Positions 7,260-14,460 of a stretch of 64,000 nucleotides of DNA are shown piece by piece. This DNA comes from Flavobacterium sp. SM15. Lineage in GTDB: Bacteria; Bacteroidota; Bacteroidia; Flavobacteriales; Flavobacteriaceae. Both the position numbers and the translations under genes were made by a program. Below the pieces are notes generated by a model. That model worked only from the letters and a program-made list of their open reading frames with translations, ran no database searches and was not told the origin of the DNA. The DNA lies in assembly GCF_022012335.1 (NCBI RefSeq), contig NZ_JAKLTO010000006.1, positions 1-64,000 of the forward strand, read 5' to 3'. Each line of letters begins with the position of its first letter. Within the stretch, counting starts at the first letter, position 1.

Positions 7260-7766
7260 TTAGTTTTCTAAATCACCAATTAATTTTAATGAATTAATAT
7301 AATCGGTATCAAATTCAATAAGTCTAATTTTTTTTGGATTAAATGAAATTTCGTCACTCCATTTTCCCCTTGTATTTAAAAATGTAATTATTAATTCTTC
7401 ATTATCTATAGTTACAAGTTTTCCAAGATAGCAAGCGCTTTCTCTTTTGGTTGCAACTTGAAAAACACCAAAATTAGTTGTTAGATACTCTAAAATTGTA
7501 GATAAATTATCTAATGGTATTTTATGTTCAAAGTTGGATAATAAGCCTTTAAGCCTAATTATTTTTTCAGCAAATTCTTCTCGTTCAGTACGAATAAACG
7601 ATTTAATATTTTTATTTTTTACAATTGAATAACCATCAATTAAAAAATCACAAGGATTAAGTTTTAATAGAATCCATCTTTCGGAATAATCTATTATAAA
7701 TCCAGAAATAGTTTCTTTCCGATCTGTAAATTCAATTGTAATTAAATGTCCAATGTTTTCTTTCAT
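7260..7766 (-). CDS. Cytoplasmic protein with two SH3/Sm-like repeats (cassette C11)
   Basis: This 168-residue protein has no signal peptide. Two related beta-rich halves are visible. The first is IGHLITIEFTDR...SGFIIDYSERWILLKLNPCDFLIDGYSIVKNKNIKSF (residues 5-57). The second begins CYLGKLVTIDNEELIITFLN and ends NPKKIRLIEFDTDYINSL (about 111-162). This pattern resembles SH3/Sm-like barrels found in uncharacterised Bacteroidota proteins. I cannot assign a function. It is one of the few cassette proteins that appears cytoplasmic. The promoter candidate is the att10 box (7852-7859). Confidence 0.6.
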   Translation of the reverse strand: MKENIGHLITIEFTDRKETISGFIIDYSERWILLKLNPCDFLIDGYSIVKNKNIKSFIRTEREEFAEKIIRLKGLLSNFEHKIPLDNLSTILEYLTTNFGVFQVATKRESACYLGKLVTIDNEELIITFLNTRGKWSDEISFNPKKIRLIEFDTDYINSLKLIGDLEN

Positions 7767-7798
7767 TATTGATATTAAGCTTCGTAAATTTGGTTGCT

Positions 7799-7961
7799 GC
7801 TAACGTCCCGCCGGCTTCATGAAGTGGCGGAAATTTTGTTACTGATGTTTGCAAATATATCGAAAAGGTTTGAAGGAAATATTTAAAAAATAGAAAAGAC
7901 TTTTGATTCCCGCTCGTTCCATTATGAACTTGCCCCGCCATTTCATGAAACCGCTGTTAGC
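7799..7961 (-). repeat. att10, attC-like site (family 1)
   Basis: Near-perfect inner arms TTCATGAAGTGGCGG and CCGCCATTTCATGAA, differing only at the conserved G opposite T. CAAATATA at 7852-7859. Boundary at 7803/7804. Confidence 0.88.
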
Positions 7962-7969
7962 CGTAGCTT

Positions 7970-8479
7970 TTATTCAGTTCTAATTGCAATTACTAAGTCT
8001 TTGAATCCTTTGTCACTTAGTAACCCCCATTTTGTTAGCGCTAGATTTGGAAAAACATTAATTTGACCATCTAGGCTTACATCCACGTAGCCAATTTCAT
8101 TTTTATTTTTGTCGAAAAAAATAATGATTTTGTCATAGTATGGAGTTCCAATTTCTCCCCAATTAAAACTTGATGAATCATTAATGATTTTTAATATTCT
8201 TTCGGTTTCAATTTGATCAAATTTATGAGTTGTGAATGGGAATGAATTATTATGCATTTCTGCGCTTTTTGCTTTACCCAATAAAATTGTTCTTTTTTCT
8301 TTCTTGTCAATTTTGACTAAACTATCATAATTGGTTTTATCAGGAGTTACATTTTGAGAATATTTATCTTTTAGACTATTCTCTATTTTTTCTTTGTTTG
8401 GAAAAGTAAAAAAAATATAAGCTGACCAAATTATCAATATAGATAAAACAATTAAAAATATTTTGAATACTGTTCTCAT
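7970..8479 (-). CDS. Membrane-anchored protein of unknown function (cassette C10)
   Basis: This 169-residue protein has a single N-terminal hydrophobic segment (residues 6-27) and a soluble, probably periplasmic, domain. The domain ends with alternating strands: YYDKIIIFFDKNKNEIGYVDVSLDGQINVFPNLALTKWGLLSD. This is a common layout in small immunity-like or hypothetical Bacteroidota proteins, but no family is recognised. The stop is 8 bases from the GTTAGC of att10. Both cassette ends carry GCCGTA. Confidence 0.6.
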   Translation of the reverse strand: MRTVFKIFLIVLSILIIWSAYIFFTFPNKEKIENSLKDKYSQNVTPDKTNYDSLVKIDKKEKRTILLGKAKSAEMHNNSFPFTTHKFDQIETERILKIINDSSSFNWGEIGTPYYDKIIIFFDKNKNEIGYVDVSLDGQINVFPNLALTKWGLLSDKGFKDLVIAIRTE

Positions 8480-8512
8480 AATACTGATTAAGTTCAGTTT
8501 GGCAAAGTTACG

Positions 8513-8672
8513 GCTAACGTCCCGCCGGCTTCATGAAGTTGGGGATTTTTTGTTACTGATGTTTACAAATATACCGAAAAGAATAAAAGAAAGTTTTTAA
8601 AAAGCAAAGACTTTTAAAAACCTAACCAATCCATTATTACTCAAGCCCCAATTTCATGAAACCGCTGTTAGC
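8513..8672 (-). repeat. att9, attC-like site (family 1)
   Basis: Arms TTCATGAAGTTGGGG and CCCCAATTTCATGAA, a GGCGG/CCGCC to TGGGG/CCCCA compensated variant. CAAATATA at 8566-8573. Boundary at 8517/8518. Confidence 0.88.
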
Positions 8673-8681
8673 AGAAGTGAT

Positions 8682-9089
8682 TTATCTTTTTTTTCTAATA
8701 TAATTTACATTTAAAAGTTCTCCACTAAATAGGCTCATGTGGCCTTTTCTTATGCTAAATGTTCCATCTAAGGTCACAAATTCTTTATGGTATATTCTAA
8801 AATTATTTAAGTCTGTATTAAGAGAAAGAAAAATACCATTTTTGTAAATGCGATTATCAAAATCGTCTCTAGATAAATAAATTGCAGTTCCTTCAAATTC
8901 TACAACCATATAACCACTAATACTTATACGTTTGCCATCATATTTTTCTGGATTTGCTATAAGATTTATAATAGAAATAGTTTCAGATTTTTGACGTGCT
9001 ACGATTTCCTTTTTAGGAATTGAATCATTTTGAGCCAATAATTTATTAGACAAAAGAATTAGTAAACAAAGGATTAAGTGTCTTTTCAT
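8682..9089 (-). CDS. Secreted OB-fold-like protein of unknown function (cassette C9)
   Basis: This 135-residue protein has a cleavable signal peptide (MKRHLILCLLILLSNKLLAQ). A beta-rich domain follows: INLIANPEKYDGKRISISGYMVVEFEGTAIYLS, ... EFVTLDGTFSIRKGHMSLFSGELLNV. The strand order and the GH-M-x-x-F-S-G motif are those of small OB-like domains in uncharacterised Bacteroidota exported proteins, which often accompany other host- or competitor-facing factors. The role here is unknown. The promoter candidate is the att8 box (9164-9171). Confidence 0.6.
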   Translation of the reverse strand: MKRHLILCLLILLSNKLLAQNDSIPKKEIVARQKSETISIINLIANPEKYDGKRISISGYMVVEFEGTAIYLSRDDFDNRIYKNGIFLSLNTDLNNFRIYHKEFVTLDGTFSIRKGHMSLFSGELLNVNYIRKKR

Positions 9090-9111
9090 AGTTTAGTTTT
9101 GCAACATTTCT

Positions 9112-9273
9112 GCTAACGTCCCGCCGGCTTCATGAAGTTGCGGAATTTTATTACTGTTGCTTACAAATATATTGAAAAGATTAGAAGAGAAACTTATTTC
9201 GAAGAAAGAAAACTATTCACTGACCATTACCGATTAAAACTGAACAAAGCAATTTCATGAAACCGCTGTTAAC
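9112..9273 (-). repeat. att8, attC-like site (family 1)
   Basis: Arms TTCATGAAGTTGCGG and GCAATTTCATGAA. CAAATATA at 9164-9171. Boundary at 9116/9117. By eye identical to att17 through its whole interior. Confidence 0.88.
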
Positions 9274-9283
9274 TGCTGGCTTT

Positions 9284-10156
9284 TTATTTTTCAATTGATG
9301 TTTCCCAACCATCATAATCTCCGTTAAATTGGTTTGCAATTTTCCAAAGATAAATTACATATTCATCTACACTATCTAGATCAACCTTGTTAATCCTTTT
9401 AATTTGAAGCGAGTAGGGGAATTCTCCAAATGTTTTGTCAAAACTTTCTTCGACTACATTGAAGTTTTCATTTTTAATTTTGGCTAAAAAGTTTATTCTA
9501 TCACTTTTAGTTTTAAAATATAACCAATGATTAACTTCCCTCTCTTTAATTAATTTATCTCCACCATTTTCCAATTGGTCAACAACTTTTCTATTTTGTA
9601 TTTTTTGAAACTGTTCTGGTAATGGATACAAAAAGTCAAAATAATGGCTCCAATTTTCATCAAGTTTGGTTCCTTCTTGAAACTGATAATTTGGAAACTT
9701 TTCCATTATTTTAGAAATCGTTTCTTTTAAGTTTTTAGTATTGTCCAAATAAAAATAAAATTCTCTATCTCCATCGGTTGTAACACGACCAGCAAATATT
9801 GAATTGTAAATTTTACTAATTTCGTGAACGAGATTATCTTCTATTTCTACAAGTTTGTCAAATTCAGTTTGTGATGATAACCCATCTTCTCTAGGATTAT
9901 TCATTTTTACAAAGACCCAAACTAGATTTGATTTATTATTAATTGGTGCAATTTTACGCAATCCTAAATCTAAAGATATTGATGCTAATTTATCATTAAC
10001 ATTACTGAAATAGAATTCCCATTCCTCATCGTGTTTAAAATTGTTTTTTGAAGCGCTTTTCTCAGTTTTAGTTTTCCCGAATAATTTGTCAAAAAATCCC
10101 ATAGATTTAAAAGATATTGTTGCACCCAAAATAAATATTCCAATTAATAATTTCAT
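9284..10156 (-). CDS. DUF695 plus RraB-like domain protein (cassette C8)
   Basis: This 290-residue protein has a DUF695-like N-terminal region (about residues 43-165; EEWEFYFSNVNDKLASISLDLGL, LVWVFVKMN, REFYFYLDNTKN). A C-terminal region (about 180-285) resembles RraB, an inhibitor of RNase E: LENGGDKLIKEREVNHWLYFKTKSDRINFL ... WKIANQFNGDYDGWET. An alternative start at 10102 (MGFFDKLFGK...) is attractive, because such starts are common and the preceding 18 residues are merely hydrophobic. Bacteroidota lack a typical gamma-proteobacterial RNase E degradosome, so the domain match does not prove that activity. Confidence 0.55.
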   Translation of the reverse strand: MKLLIGIFILGATISFKSMGFFDKLFGKTKTEKSASKNNFKHDEEWEFYFSNVNDKLASISLDLGLRKIAPINNKSNLVWVFVKMNNPREDGLSSQTEFDKLVEIEDNLVHEISKIYNSIFAGRVTTDGDREFYFYLDNTKNLKETISKIMEKFPNYQFQEGTKLDENWSHYFDFLYPLPEQFQKIQNRKVVDQLENGGDKLIKEREVNHWLYFKTKSDRINFLAKIKNENFNVVEESFDKTFGEFPYSLQIKRINKVDLDSVDEYVIYLWKIANQFNGDYDGWETSIEK

Positions 10157-10182
10157 TCTATTCGCGAGGTTGTAAGCTTGCA

Positions 10183-10343
10183 GTTAACGTCCCGCCGGCT
10201 TTGAGCTGGCGAGGATTTTTGTTACTGATGCTTACAAATATACTGAAAAGGTTGAAAGAAATATTTTAAAAAAAGAAAAGACTTTTAGTTCCAGCTCTTT
10301 CCATTAAACACCGAAACCTCGCTTGCTCAAAACCGCTGTTACC
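10183..10343 (-). repeat. att7, attC-like site (family 1, arm variant)
   Basis: Arms TTTGAGCTGGCGAGG and CCTCGCTTGCTCAAAA: the inner stem is completely rewritten yet still pairs, the strongest covariation in the set. CAAATATA at 10235-10242. Boundary at 10187/10188. Confidence 0.88.
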
Positions 10344-10354
10344 TGCTGTTTATT

Positions 10355-10843
10355 TCAATTAATTTTTATGAAATTTTTCAAAATCCAACCATTATAACTA
10401 ACAATTGAATTATCTTTTTCACTTGCTGCAATTATTATTGGATAATCGTATTCATGATAAAGTTCGTTTTTTATCTCTAGATTCCAAAGTTCTGAAAATG
10501 TTTTTGTCATTATAGGTTCTATATTTTCTTGATGATTTAGAAAACTACCAATATCTTCAAGCATTATAAAGACTTTATTTGTTTTTTTGTCTGAAATAAT
10601 TGGGATGATGTTAATTTTCTCAAGTTTATTATCAAATTCTACATCACAACTATAAATTTTACCATAAACTAATTCAAAAAAAGGTTGTTTTAGTTTTATA
10701 AGTTTTTGATAATGAATATGTCCTTCGCTATCATGTAATGCAGATTCAAAATCATTTTGATTACACCTAGGGCATTTTAATATTTCACCATCAAAATAAT
10801 ATTCTTCAACGTGGCAATTTGGGCAAAGAAATCGATTATTCAT
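10355..10843 (-). CDS. Zinc-ribbon protein of unknown function (cassette C7)
   Basis: This 162-residue cytoplasmic-looking protein opens with a zinc ribbon (RFLCPNCHVEEYYFDGEILKCPRCNQNDF, residues 4-32; four Cys in two CxxC pairs). The rest is mixed alpha/beta (VFIMLEDIGSFLN, DYPIIIAASEKDNSIVSYNGWIL). I do not recognise the family. The ribbon suggests metal-stabilised folding and perhaps nucleic-acid or protein contact. The start lies 33 bases inside the boundary, downstream of the att6 promoter box. Confidence 0.6.
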   Translation of the reverse strand: MNNRFLCPNCHVEEYYFDGEILKCPRCNQNDFESALHDSEGHIHYQKLIKLKQPFFELVYGKIYSCDVEFDNKLEKINIIPIISDKKTNKVFIMLEDIGSFLNHQENIEPIMTKTFSELWNLEIKNELYHEYDYPIIIAASEKDNSIVSYNGWILKNFIKIN

Positions 10844-10871
10844 TTTTGCGCAGTTTTCATGTTAAATAGCA

Positions 10872-11033
10872 GGTAACGTCCCGCCGGCTTTATGAAGTTG
10901 CGGGATTTTATTACTGTTGCTCACAAATATACCGAAAAGATTAGAAGAGAAAACTTATTTCGAAGAAAGAAAATATTCACTGACCATTGCCGATTAAAAC
11001 TGAACAAAGCAATTTCATAAAACCGCTGTTAGC
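10872..11033 (-). repeat. att6, attC-like site (family 1)
   Basis: Arms TTTATGAAGTTGCGG and GCAATTTCATAAAA. CAAATATA at 10924-10931. Boundary at 10876/10877. Confidence 0.87.
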
Positions 11034-11039
11034 AGCAGA

Positions 11040-11852
11040 TTATATTTTTATAATTTCGCAACTGATTCTCTGGAAATCTTCCATTAAAATTCTTTTACTT
11101 GGGTTTTCATCATAAATTTCCATTTGTGTATCAGTTTTCATTTCATATAAAAGCATAAAGTTATTGTCAATATCATAAATCATTTTGCCTGTACCATTTC
11201 CAGTAGTTTTATTTTTTTCTATTTCTGGATTTGAAGACGTAAAAGAAAAGTTTTGATTAATATTAAAAAAAGCTTTGTTATCGACAATTTTTACTAATGT
11301 GAATTCAAATGTGTTCTTTAAATTAAAAGTATATTGATCCGTTATTATTTCTTCTGGCTTTTGTTCAATAAAGGTTTCACCAACTTTTAATTTATGTTCG
11401 GAAAAAAGAAGATAACTGATTTGTATTTTAAGATTTTTAAGTAATTCAACTTTAGCTTTATCGTCTAGATTTGCGGCATTAATAGAGAAAAACTTTGGTT
11501 GAGATCCTTTTTTTACATCACCATAAATTATAGCACCATCTTTCGGTATTCCTTGACCAGAACCTTCGTATTTTATTGTCAACGAAAAAACACCATTATT
11601 TAATTTTCCAGTTTTATGGACAGATTTAATAATTGAATTATTTGATTTTATTTTTGGATTGTCCTTTCCTTCTTTTTTTCGTTTTTCAATATATTCCGGA
11701 GGTCCTAAATATGTAGTTGTTTTTTTTGATGATACTTCAGAAGTTTGATTATAAATCAGTTCGGGTTTATATTCTATCTTAAAAGTTAACTCATTTTGAG
11801 AATGAGTTTGTAGAGTATAAATTAATATTAATAATAAAATGGATTTTTTCAT
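11040..11852 (-). CDS. Exported protein of unknown function (cassette C6)
   Basis: This 270-residue protein has a signal peptide (MKKSILLLILIYTLQTHS, then Q). The mature part is beta-rich (GVFSLTIKYEGSGQGIP, IIYGDVKKGSQPKFFSI, LKNTFEFTLVKIVDNKAFFNIN, GNGTGKMIYDIDNNFMLLYEMKTD). It resembles the DUF6263/lipoprotein-like beta proteins of Bacteroidota, in which a repeated strand pattern describes accumulation of a value, but this is not a firm match. It is likely periplasmic. The stop lies directly beside GTTAGC of att6. Confidence 0.6.
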   Translation of the reverse strand: MKKSILLLILIYTLQTHSQNELTFKIEYKPELIYNQTSEVSSKKTTTYLGPPEYIEKRKKEGKDNPKIKSNNSIIKSVHKTGKLNNGVFSLTIKYEGSGQGIPKDGAIIYGDVKKGSQPKFFSINAANLDDKAKVELLKNLKIQISYLLFSEHKLKVGETFIEQKPEEIITDQYTFNLKNTFEFTLVKIVDNKAFFNINQNFSFTSSNPEIEKNKTTGNGTGKMIYDIDNNFMLLYEMKTDTQMEIYDENPSKRILMEDFQRISCEIIKI

Positions 11853-11880
11853 TTATTCACCGTCTTCTAAATAATTTGCT

Positions 11881-12008
11881 GCTAACGTCCCGGGGCTTGG
11901 CGAAGTTGCGGCTTTAGGGACAATTTGTTGAGCTAAAGATACACATTTTATGAAATAAAAAACGTGAGCTAAAGAATAAACCAGCAATTTTGCCAAACCC
12001 TTGTTAGC
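11881..12008 (-). repeat. att5, attC-like site (family 2)
   Basis: Family 2: spacer GTCCC, GGG/CCC, then CTTGGCGAAGTTGC with GCAATTTTGCCAA. There is no exact TAnnTTTG; the nearest is TATCTTTA on the minus strand, in the GAGCTAAAGATA segment. GAGCTAAAGA occurs twice. Identical to att3. Confidence 0.83.
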
Positions 12009-12366
12009 GGCAGTGCAGATCTTCAATTTGAAAACGAACGTGTAAGCCTAACTAGCCTGCACAAAGAATTTCAGACCTTAAAATTTTCCTTAGAAAATTT
12101 AATACACACAATATTTTTAAGGTAAAGTTTTGAAAACTTATAGATTTAGTTTGGAAAAATAAAAGCCGAAATTATCATTAAAAAACCATAACCATAACTT
12201 AGAAACGTTATCACATTACTCAAATTATTGATGAAGTTTTAACCGCAAAGTTTTTTAAAATTAGCTATAAAGTTTTGTCGAAAGATTTGCCACAAAGTTT
12301 TAAAAAATGTTTACCCAAAGTTTAGTTTTTGAGTCTCTTTCTTCACGCAACGGTCATTGCCGCTAA
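11886..12366 (-). mobile_element. Non-coding cassette C5 (exact copy of C3)
   Basis: This 481-base unit, boundary to boundary, carries att5 and about 355 bases without a credible ORF. It contains CAAAG words in a CCGCAAAGTTTTTT / CCACAAAGTTTTAAAA / ACCCAAAGTTTAG series. By eye it is identical to C3, 1319 bases away. The ends carry GCGGCA followed by A (start) or G (end) at position 10. Confidence 0.8.
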
Positions 12367-12525
12367 CGTCCCGCCGGCTTCATGAAGTGGCGGAGATTTT
12401 GTTACTGATGTTTACAAATATACCGAAAAGGTTTGAAGGAAATAATGAAAAAATGTAAAAGACTTTTGGTTCCAGCTCGTTCCATTATGAACCGGCTCCT
12501 GCCATTTCATGAAACCGCTGTTGTG
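12362..12525 (-). repeat. att4, attC-like site (family 1)
   Basis: Arms TTCATGAAGTGGCGG and TGCCATTTCATGAA. CAAATATA at 12415-12422. Boundary at 12366/12367. Terminal GTTGTGCGAT matches the start of C4. Confidence 0.87.
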
Positions 12526-12540
12526 CGATGTTTATGATTA

Positions 12541-13179
12541 TTAATCTAACTTTTCAATTATTCCAGTAACTATTGTTCTATCTAGCAAATTGCTTTTGTA
12601 GATGTATTTTTTTGGATTAACTATTTTGATAATTTCCACATTGATTTTTTCACCAATTAAATACTCATATTCTTTTTGGTTTACCTCAAGATATGTTATT
12701 GTATATGAATAGGGATTTGTCCATTCTATTTTGTATTTAAAAACTTCATTGCCATTTTGTTCAATTTGATATTCGTTTGTTCGTGTTATTGTTGCATTTG
12801 GGAAAATTATGCCTGAATATTTGAATTTGCCACTTTTGAAATTACTGATTAGTTTTATATCATTTTCATTTAATTGACTATTTTGTAATTTGCTATTAAC
12901 GAAATTGAATGTGAAATCATAACAATTGTTTTTCAAGTTAGTATCTGGATAATATTCAATACTTTTTCTGTATTCAACAACTTGATTTATTATGTCTTGA
13001 TTTTTATATGTTGTTTTTGAAGGAATGATTGTTACTTTGTCTGTTTTTCCTTCATTATTTACACAAAAATTAACGGTTAAATATTCAATGTTTTCAACAT
13101 CATCTACATAAAATTCGTTTTGAATTTGTGCATTAAGATTAAATGATAGAAAAAATAAAATGTAAAGTACTGTTTTCAT
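12541..13179 (-). CDS. Exported protein of unknown function (cassette C4)
   Basis: This 212-residue protein has a signal peptide (MKTVLYILFFLSFNLNAQ). The reading frame stays open for 21 codons upstream, but that extension only translates the att3 arm. The ATG before the signal peptide at 13179 is therefore the start. The mature N-terminus (EYLTVNFCVNNEGKTDKVTIIPSKTTY) resembles the TonB C-terminal-like or carboxypeptidase-regulatory folds seen in Bacteroidota 'energy transducer'-type exported proteins, but membrane and TonB-box features are absent. Function unknown. It lies between two identical non-coding cassettes. Confidence 0.62.
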   Translation of the reverse strand: MKTVLYILFFLSFNLNAQIQNEFYVDDVENIEYLTVNFCVNNEGKTDKVTIIPSKTTYKNQDIINQVVEYRKSIEYYPDTNLKNNCYDFTFNFVNSKLQNSQLNENDIKLISNFKSGKFKYSGIIFPNATITRTNEYQIEQNGNEVFKYKIEWTNPYSYTITYLEVNQKEYEYLIGEKINVEIIKIVNPKKYIYKSNLLDRTIVTGIIEKLD

Positions 13180-13199
13180 GTAGTTTTGTTTAAATATCG

Positions 13200-13327
13200 C
13201 ACAACGTCCCGGGGCTTGGCGAAGTTGCGGCTTTAGGGACAATTTGTTGAGCTAAAGATACACATTTTATGAAATAAAAAACGTGAGCTAAAGAATAAAC
13301 CAGCAATTTTGCCAAACCCTTGTTAGC
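13200..13327 (-). repeat. att3, attC-like site (family 2)
   Basis: Same sequence as att5 except the outermost bases, which read CACAAC here because they belong to cassette C4. This is exactly the difference expected if the cassette boundary is at AA^C (13204/13205). Confidence 0.85.
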
Positions 13328-13685
13328 GGCAGTGCAGATCTTCAATTTGAAAACGAACGTGTAAGCCTAACTAGCCTGCACAAAGAATTTCAGACCTTAA
13401 AATTTTCCTTAGAAAATTTAATACACACAATATTTTTAAGGTAAAGTTTTGAAAACTTATAGATTTAGTTTGGAAAAATAAAAGCCGAAATTATCATTAA
13501 AAAACCATAACCATAACTTAGAAACGTTATCACATTACTCAAATTATTGATGAAGTTTTAACCGCAAAGTTTTTTAAAATTAGCTATAAAGTTTTGTCGA
13601 AAGATTTGCCACAAAGTTTTAAAAAATGTTTACCCAAAGTTTAGTTTTTGAGTCTCTTTCTTCACGCAACGGTCATTGCCGCTAA
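13205..13685 (-). mobile_element. Non-coding cassette C3 (exact copy of C5)
   Basis: 481 bases, by eye identical to C5 from boundary to boundary. Identity continues about 27 bases into the shared family-1 site on the right, then stops. No ORF of note. Content as described for C5. The copy is separated from C5 by the single coding cassette C4, so this is not a simple tandem duplication. Confidence 0.8.
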
Positions 13686-13843
13686 CGTCCCGCCGGCTTC
13701 ATGAAGTGGCGGAAATTTTATTACTGATGTTTACAAATATACCGAAAAGGTTTGAAGGAAAAATTGAAAAGTGTAAAAGGCTTTTTGATTCCGGATCATT
13801 GCATTATGAACTGGCTTCGCCATTTCATGAAACCGCTGTTAGC
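13681..13843 (-). repeat. att2, attC-like site (family 1)
   Basis: Arms TTCATGAAGTGGCGG and CGCCATTTCATGAA. CAAATATA at 13734-13741. Boundary at 13685/13686. Confidence 0.87.
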
Positions 13844-13857
13844 AGTTGTTGCTCTTT

Positions 13858-14307
13858 TTACCCGAAGAATTTAAGTCTATTTGAGAACTCAACAATATAT
13901 TTCTCGTCTTTTTTGGTTATATACACGTGTTTATATTTTTTTAAGTCACCACTTTGTAAGTTGATTTTAACTTTAGTTTCTTTAAAAAATTCAATTTTTA
14001 AATTGTTATTATTATCAAAAATGATAACGCCTGATAATCCAGTTTGTGGAGAATACCATAAATTCTTATTGAATAATATTTTTTCTTTATTGGATACTTT
14101 TACAGAATCAATTTCGCTAAATCCTCCGAAAAACAATATACTTTTTTCTTTTTCAGTAGCTTTTGATTGTTTTAAATAGTTCATGCCAGGATTTTTCTCA
14201 TTATAGATTGGAAACTCTGAGCTATTATCAAATTTGTATTCAACTTGAGAATAGATTTTTAGGCTCAAAAAAAATAATATGTAGAAAAAGGTTTTGATTT
14301 TTTGCAT
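13858..14307 (-). CDS. Exported protein of unknown function (cassette C2)
   Basis: This 149-residue protein has a signal peptide (MQKIKTFFYILFFLSLKIYS, then Q). A beta-rich mature domain follows (KSILFFGGFSEIDSVKVSNKEKILF, SGVIIFDNNNNLKIEFF, KYKHVYITKKDEKYIVEFSN). No family recognised. The 13-residue EYKFDNSSEFPIY stretch directly after the signal is typical of small periplasmic Bacteroidota proteins. The cassette ends read GCAGCAATTGC and GCAGTTGTTGC, the least perfect end match among the coding cassettes. Confidence 0.6.
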   Translation of the reverse strand: MQKIKTFFYILFFLSLKIYSQVEYKFDNSSEFPIYNEKNPGMNYLKQSKATEKEKSILFFGGFSEIDSVKVSNKEKILFNKNLWYSPQTGLSGVIIFDNNNNLKIEFFKETKVKINLQSGDLKKYKHVYITKKDEKYIVEFSNRLKFFG

Positions 14308-14338
14308 GATTATTCGTTATCGTTGAAATGCAATTGCT

Positions 14339-14460
14339 GCTAACGGGATGGGGCTTGGTGCAGTACCCTTTTTCCCTTACTCTGCTAAAGTACTAATTTT
14401 TTCAATTAGTACTGACCACTACAAACGATAAAAAGGGTATTGCACCAAACCCCTGTTAGC
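14339..14460 (-). repeat. att1, attC-like site (family 4)
   Basis: Family 4: spacer GGGAT, GGGG/CCCC, then CTTGGTGCAGTACCC with GGGTATTGCACCAA. The centre contains a second hairpin, AGTACTAATT / AATTAGTACT. No TAnnTTTG box. Despite an unrelated sequence, the G opposite T in the inner stem is at the same place as in the other families. Boundary at 14343/14344. Confidence 0.82.

Noticed and set aside
12541..13242. Longer start for the C4 protein
   Set aside because: The extra 21 codons are the translation of an att arm; the ATG at 13179 precedes a clear signal peptide.
13676..14179. Plus-strand 167-codon ORF starting in att2
   Set aside because: It translates the att repeat and the antisense of the C2 gene; similar open frames recur wherever family-1 sites occur.
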